From the NCBI RefSeq assembly GCF_030580855.1, contig NZ_JAUQOP010000026.1:1-64000 (forward strand): a stretch of 64,000 nt of DNA. The letters are read 5' to 3'. The notes beneath the pieces were generated by a model. The model made no database searches. It was given only the letters and a program-made list of their open reading frames with translations, and was not told the origin of the DNA. This document shows, piece after piece, positions 60,580 to 64,000 of this stretch. Source of the stretch: Pseudomonas citrullilanati (GTDB lineage: Bacteria; Pseudomonadota; Gammaproteobacteria; Pseudomonadales; Pseudomonadaceae). The translations under genes were made by a program, and so were the position numbers. Position 1 is the stretch's first letter; every line of letters begins with the position of its first letter.

Positions 60580-60691
60580 GGGGCGGCCGCTAGTGAACGA
60601 ATGCTCCCCAATCAACGTCATACCCTCCCGTAGGCTAGTGTAGGAAACGTGCCGTCGGGCCGTGCGATTAGTCCTTAGCATCCTATCCATG

Positions 60692-60719
60692 TTTAAATTG
60701 AACGCTCATTCAAGTTAAA
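60692..60719 (+). promoter_or_regulatory. BetI-like dyad upstream of the BCCT gene
   Basis: TTTAAATTGAACG and its partner ATTCAAGTTAAA form an extended dyad with arms TTTAA.TTGAA and TTCAA.TTAAA around a 6-base centre. The TTGAAC...TTCAA core resembles operators of BetI, the choline-responsive TetR repressor. It lies about 93 bases before the transporter start. No betI gene is in the window. The region between this dyad and 60590 holds no recognised gene. Confidence 0.5.
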
Positions 60720-60811
60720 CCGCCGGTTTGCTGCCCGCTCACAACAGGAGGCTTGCCTTTGCCGAGTCCGTTTTCGACCTTCGCCTTTTCGTCTTGCGGG
60801 ACGCTGCGCCC

Positions 60812-62812
60812 ATGAGTGCCTCGTCCCTTCCACCCAGCGGCCTGGTCCGCGTGAATTCGCCGGTCTTTTATTTCGCCGCGACCGTCATCCTGCTGTTCGG
60901 CCTGGTGGTGATCACCCTGCCCGAGCAGGCCGGTGCCTGGTTGCTGGCCGCGCAGAACTGGGCGGCCAACACGGTCGGCTGGTACTACATGCTGGCGATG
61001 ACCCTGTACCTGATCTTCGTGGTGGTGACCGCCTTGTCCGGCTACGGCAAGATCAAGCTCGGTGCCGACCACGACGAACCCGAATTCAGCTACCTGTCCT
61101 GGGCCGGCATGCTGTTCGCCGCCGGGATCAGCATCACGCTGTTTTTCTTCTGCGTCTCCGAACCGTTGACCCATCTGGTGCAGCCGCCCCAGGGGCAAGC
61201 GGGTACTGCGCAAGCGGCGCGCCAGGCCATGCAGATCCTGTTCCTGCACTGGGGCCTGCACGGTTGGGGCGTGTTCGCCTTCGTCGGCATGGCCTTGGCG
61301 TATTTCGCCTATCGACACAATTTGCCGCTGGCCTTGCGCTCGGCGCTTTACCCGCTGATCGGTAAGCGCATCAACGGCCCCATCGGCTATGCCGTGGACG
61401 GCTTCGGCATCATCGCCACGGTGTTCGGCCTCGGTGCGGACATGGGTTTCGGTGTGTTGCACCTCAATTCCGGCCTGGATTACCTGTTCGGCATCGCCCA
61501 TACCCAGTGGATCCAGGTCGGCCTGATCGTGTTGATGATGGGCGCGGCGATCCTCGTGGCGGTGGCCGGCGTCGACAAGGGCGTGCGGGTCATGTCCGAT
61601 ATCAACATGCTGCTGGCCTGCGCGTTGCTGCTCTTCGTCCTGTTCGCCGGCCCGACCCAACACCTGCTCAATACCTTGATCCAGAACCTGGGGGACTACC
61701 TCGGCGCCTTGCCAATGAAGAGTTTTGACCTCTACGCCTACAACAAGCCCAGCGACTGGCTAGGCGGCTGGACGGTGTTCTACTGGGCCTGGTGGATCGC
61801 CTGGTCGCCGTTCGTGGGGTTGTTCATCGCGCGGATTTCCCGCGGCCGTACCATTCGCGAATTCGTGTTTGGCGTGCTGTTGATTCCCCTGGGCTTCACC
61901 CTGGCGTGGATGTCGATCTTCGGCAACAGCGCCATCGACCAGGTGTTGAACCACGGCATGAGCGCCCTGGGCATGTCCGCCTTGGAAAACCCATCGATGA
62001 GCCTCTACCTGCTGCTGGAAACCTACCCCTGGAGCAAGACGGTCATCGCGGTCACGGTGTTTGTCAGCTTCGTGTTCTTCGTCACGTCCGCCGACTCCGG
62101 CACTGTGGTGCTGTCGACGTTGTCGGCCAAGGGTGGCAGCCCCGATGAAGACGGGCCGAAGTGGCTGCGGGTGTTCTGGGGGGCGATGACGGCACTGGTG
62201 ACCAGCGCGTTGCTGTTTTCCGGCAGCATCGATGCCCTGAAGTCGGCGGTGGTGCTGACGTCCCTGCCGTTCTCGCTGATCCTGCTGTTGATGATGTGGG
62301 GGCTGCACAAGGCGTTCTACCTGGAGTCCCAGAAGCAGATCGCGCAACTGTATTCCCTGGCGCCGGTGTCGGGTGCGCGCCGAGGCAAGGGGGGCTGGCG
62401 CCAACGCCTGAGCCAGGCGGTGCACTTCCCGTCCCGGGACGAGGTGTACCGTTTCCTCGACACCACGGTGCGCCCGGCCGTCGAGGAGGTAAAAGCGGTG
62501 TTCGCCGAAAAAGGCCTGGCGGTCGTCACCCAACCCGACCCGGCCAACGACAGCGTCAGCCTGGAAATCGGCCACGGCGAGCAGCATCCGTTCATCTACC
62601 AAGTGCAGATGCGCGGCTACTTCACGCCGTCCTTCGCCCGGGGCGGGATGGGTTCCAAAGAGCTCAACAACCGCCGTTACTACCGCGCCGAAGTGCACCT
62701 GAGCGAAGGCAGCCAGGACTACGACCTGGTGGGCTACACCAAGGAGCAGGTGATCAACGACATCCTCGACCAGTACGAGCGGCACATGCAGTTCCTGCAT
62801 TTGGTGCGTTGA
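60812..62812 (+). CDS. BCCT-family transporter (choline/betaine type)
   Basis: This 666-residue inner-membrane protein has twelve helices and the BCCT signature: SYLSWAGMLFAAGISITLFFF (helix 3), the Trp-rich helix 8 segment VFYWAWWIAWSPFVGLFIARISRGR, and FVTSADSGTVVLSTLS. The long hydrophilic C-terminal tail (about 150 residues) is typical of BetT-type choline symporters, where it senses osmotic stress. The ATG chosen starts MSASSLPPSG; codons upstream do not match. A BetI-like dyad upstream supports choline as substrate; no bet genes adjoin it. Confidence 0.85.
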   Translation: MSASSLPPSGLVRVNSPVFYFAATVILLFGLVVITLPEQAGAWLLAAQNWAANTVGWYYMLAMTLYLIFVVVTALSGYGKIKLGADHDEPEFSYLSWAGMLFAAGISITLFFFCVSEPLTHLVQPPQGQAGTAQAARQAMQILFLHWGLHGWGVFAFVGMALAYFAYRHNLPLALRSALYPLIGKRINGPIGYAVDGFGIIATVFGLGADMGFGVLHLNSGLDYLFGIAHTQWIQVGLIVLMMGAAILVAVAGVDKGVRVMSDINMLLACALLLFVLFAGPTQHLLNTLIQNLGDYLGALPMKSFDLYAYNKPSDWLGGWTVFYWAWWIAWSPFVGLFIARISRGRTIREFVFGVLLIPLGFTLAWMSIFGNSAIDQVLNHGMSALGMSALENPSMSLYLLLETYPWSKTVIAVTVFVSFVFFVTSADSGTVVLSTLSAKGGSPDEDGPKWLRVFWGAMTALVTSALLFSGSIDALKSAVVLTSLPFSLILLLMMWGLHKAFYLESQKQIAQLYSLAPVSGARRGKGGWRQRLSQAVHFPSRDEVYRFLDTTVRPAVEEVKAVFAEKGLAVVTQPDPANDSVSLEIGHGEQHPFIYQVQMRGYFTPSFARGGMGSKELNNRRYYRAEVHLSEGSQDYDLVGYTKEQVINDILDQYERHMQFLHLVR

Positions 62813-62860
62813 CCGGGACGGCAACATCGCCGGGCGTTTGTCATTCGACCGCGCTGGCCT

Positions 62861-62925
62861 CATCGCGAGCAGGCTCGCTCCCATACGGAATCACTTGACC
62901 CGGTGGGCGCGCGCCTGCTCGCGAA
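62861..62925. repeat. Degenerate REPIN, GTGGGAGCGAGC family
   Basis: A diverged inverted pair: ATCGCGAGCAGGCTCGCTCC on the left and GGTGGGCGCGCGCCTGCTCG on the right, between converging genes. Confidence 0.7.
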
Positions 62926-62952
62926 AGCAGTGTCGCGGACATCACCTCGAAC

Positions 62953-63693
62953 TCAGACCAACCCGCCGTTGGCCCGCAGGATCTGCCCGTTCACCCAGGC
63001 GGCGCCCGGGCTCACCAGGAAAGCGATGATGTTGGCGATGTCCTCCGGCTGGCCGAGGCGTTCCAGGGGCGGCATCTTGGCGAAGTGCTGGATCTGTTCT
63101 TCGCTCTTGCCGTGCAGGAACAGTTCCGTGGCGACCGGGCCAGGGGCCACGGCGTTGACCGTGATCTGGCGGCCGCGCAGTTCCTTGGCAAACACCTGGG
63201 TCAAGGATTCCACCGCGGCCTTGCTGGCGATGTACACCGAATAACCCGGCAGGTTCAGGCCCACGGTGCTGCTGGAGAAATTCACGATCCGCCCGCCGTC
63301 GTTCAGGCGCTTCGCGGCTTCGCGCAGGGTGTTGAACGTGCCGCGGGTGTTGATGGCGAATGTCTGTTCGAACAGCTCGTCGCTGTGCTCCGCCAGGGGC
63401 ATGACCTTGAGAATGCCAGCGTTGTTGACCAGCACATCGACCTTGCCCAATTGCGCTTCGGCTTCATCGAACAGGCGACGCACATCGTCGGCCGAGGCCA
63501 CGTCGGCCTTCACCGCTATGGCCTGGTGGCCGGCCTGGCGCAGTTGCACCACCACTTTCGAGGCTTCGGTGGCGCTGTTGGCGTAGTTGATGACCACGGC
63601 GAACCCTTCGCGGGCCAGTTGCTTGGCGATTTCGGCGCCGATGCCACGGGAGGCACCGGTGACGATGGCGACTTTGGCATTCTGGACAGTCAT
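62953..63693 (-). CDS. SDR-family oxidoreductase
   Basis: This 246-residue NAD(P)-dependent enzyme has the classical SDR motifs: AIVTGASRGIGAEIA (cofactor), DVLVNNAG (near 88-95), the catalytic Ser in NFSSSTVG and the Tyr/Lys in YSVYIASKAAVES. The end GQILRANGGLV fits 3-oxoacyl-ACP reductase-like SDRs, but with no fatty-acid genes nearby the substrate is unknown. It is divergent from a LysR gene, which probably controls it. Confidence 0.88.
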   Translation of the reverse strand: MTVQNAKVAIVTGASRGIGAEIAKQLAREGFAVVINYANSATEASKVVVQLRQAGHQAIAVKADVASADDVRRLFDEAEAQLGKVDVLVNNAGILKVMPLAEHSDELFEQTFAINTRGTFNTLREAAKRLNDGGRIVNFSSSTVGLNLPGYSVYIASKAAVESLTQVFAKELRGRQITVNAVAPGPVATELFLHGKSEEQIQHFAKMPPLERLGQPEDIANIIAFLVSPGAAWVNGQILRANGGLV

Positions 63694-63822
63694 GGTGATA
63701 GCTCCTTTGGAGATCGAGTGGGATTCGTTGAAGCCAGCTTCACATGTTTACGCCTGGCGATAAATGCAGGAGAGTTGCCTTGACTGTTCAAGATCCCCCA
63801 ACAATCAGTGCGCAGGATTCAG

Positions 63823-64000
63823 ATGGACCAGGTCAAGGCAATGAGAGTGTTTGTGCGCATCTACGAGCGCAGCAGCTTCACCCTGGCTGCTGAAGACTTG
63901 AACATGCCCCGGGCCACGCTGACCCATACGCTCAATCAATTCGAAGCCTGGCTGGGTGTGCGTTTGCTGGAACGCAGCACCCGCAAGGTGCGCCCGACCC
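63823..64000 (+). CDS. LysR-family regulator, N-terminal part only
   Basis: An ATG at 63823 opens a frame that is cut by the window end after 59 codons. It starts MDQVKAMRVFVRIYERSSF and contains the LysR winged helix-turn-helix (LAAEDLNMPRATLTHTLNQF then LGVRLLERSTRKVRPT). The divergent arrangement with the SDR gene is typical of a LysR regulator and its target. Confidence 0.88.
   Translation, partial: MDQVKAMRVFVRIYERSSFTLAAEDLNMPRATLTHTLNQFEAWLGVRLLERSTRKVRPT

Overview
The window is a 64 kb chromosomal segment of a Pseudomonas, most likely from the P. fluorescens group. The evidence is high-GC coding throughout, two families of Pseudomonas-type REP/REPIN palindromes in the intergenic gaps, and a core block whose order (thyA, lgt, TSUP gene, NRDE gene, ptsP, rppH, HAD phosphatase, ilvA, rpiA, then the D-2-hydroxyglutarate dehydrogenase and serA) matches what is known around P. 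aeruginosa PA0342 to PA0316. No rRNA, tRNA, CRISPR array, insertion sequence or prophage was seen.

Region 1 (1-12.8 kb) is the accessory part and the most unusual. It holds a DUF6916-like gene and a phage-tail-collar (Mdp-type) gene on the minus strand. On the plus strand follow a sulfotransferase-like gene, a 2413-residue surface protein (LEPR-xLL motif, DUF4347 domain, beta-helix/Gly-rich part, 16 Ig-like repeats of about 102 residues), a TolC-type outer-membrane lipoprotein, an Asp/Asn beta-hydroxylase with a C-terminal Nif11-like tail, and a second, translationally coupled sulfotransferase-like protein. I propose that this is a locus for making, secreting and covalently decorating a giant adhesin. 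There are no REPINs here, unlike the rest of the window.

Region 2 (13-20.5 kb): an NfeD/slipin membrane pair, then sulfur-acquisition genes behind AT-rich promoters. These are an RBBP9-like serine hydrolase, an SfnR-like sigma54 AAA+ protein with no DNA-binding domain, an orphan MetQ-like binding protein, a candidate 31-residue gene, and a four-gene amino-acid (probably cystine/sulfur compound) ABC operon.

Region 3 (20.6-30.1 kb): a RecF-like AAA ATPase, a TriABC-like RND efflux operon with two adaptor lipoproteins, and a divergent cadA/cadR metal-efflux pair with a clear MerR-type promoter.

Region 4 (30.2-48.6 kb): core metabolism and regulation: thyA, lgt, a TSUP permease, NRDE, ptsP-rppH, a HAD phosphatase, DUF2269, ilvA divergent from rpiA, two YjiK/SdiA-regulated paralogues, a FAH-family hydrolase, and a D-2-hydroxyglutarate dehydrogenase divergent from serA with a perfect 26-bp palindrome between them. 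DUF4399, a very short periplasmic binding protein and a methyltransferase follow.

Region 5 (48.7-60.4 kb): a second sulfur-acquisition block: MetQ-MetN-MetI methionine-type ABC transporter, two tandem SfnB-family flavoproteins plus an NtaA/DszA-like monooxygenase, a hypothetical protein, and the cystine transporter TcyJ-TcyL-TcyN with D-cysteine desulfhydrase. The two sulfur blocks together can import cystine, methionine-like compounds and possibly sulfonates/sulfones, and release sulfur from them.

Region 6 (60.4-64 kb): a BCCT (choline/betaine type) transporter behind a BetI-like dyad, an SDR oxidoreductase, and the start of a LysR regulator cut by the window end.
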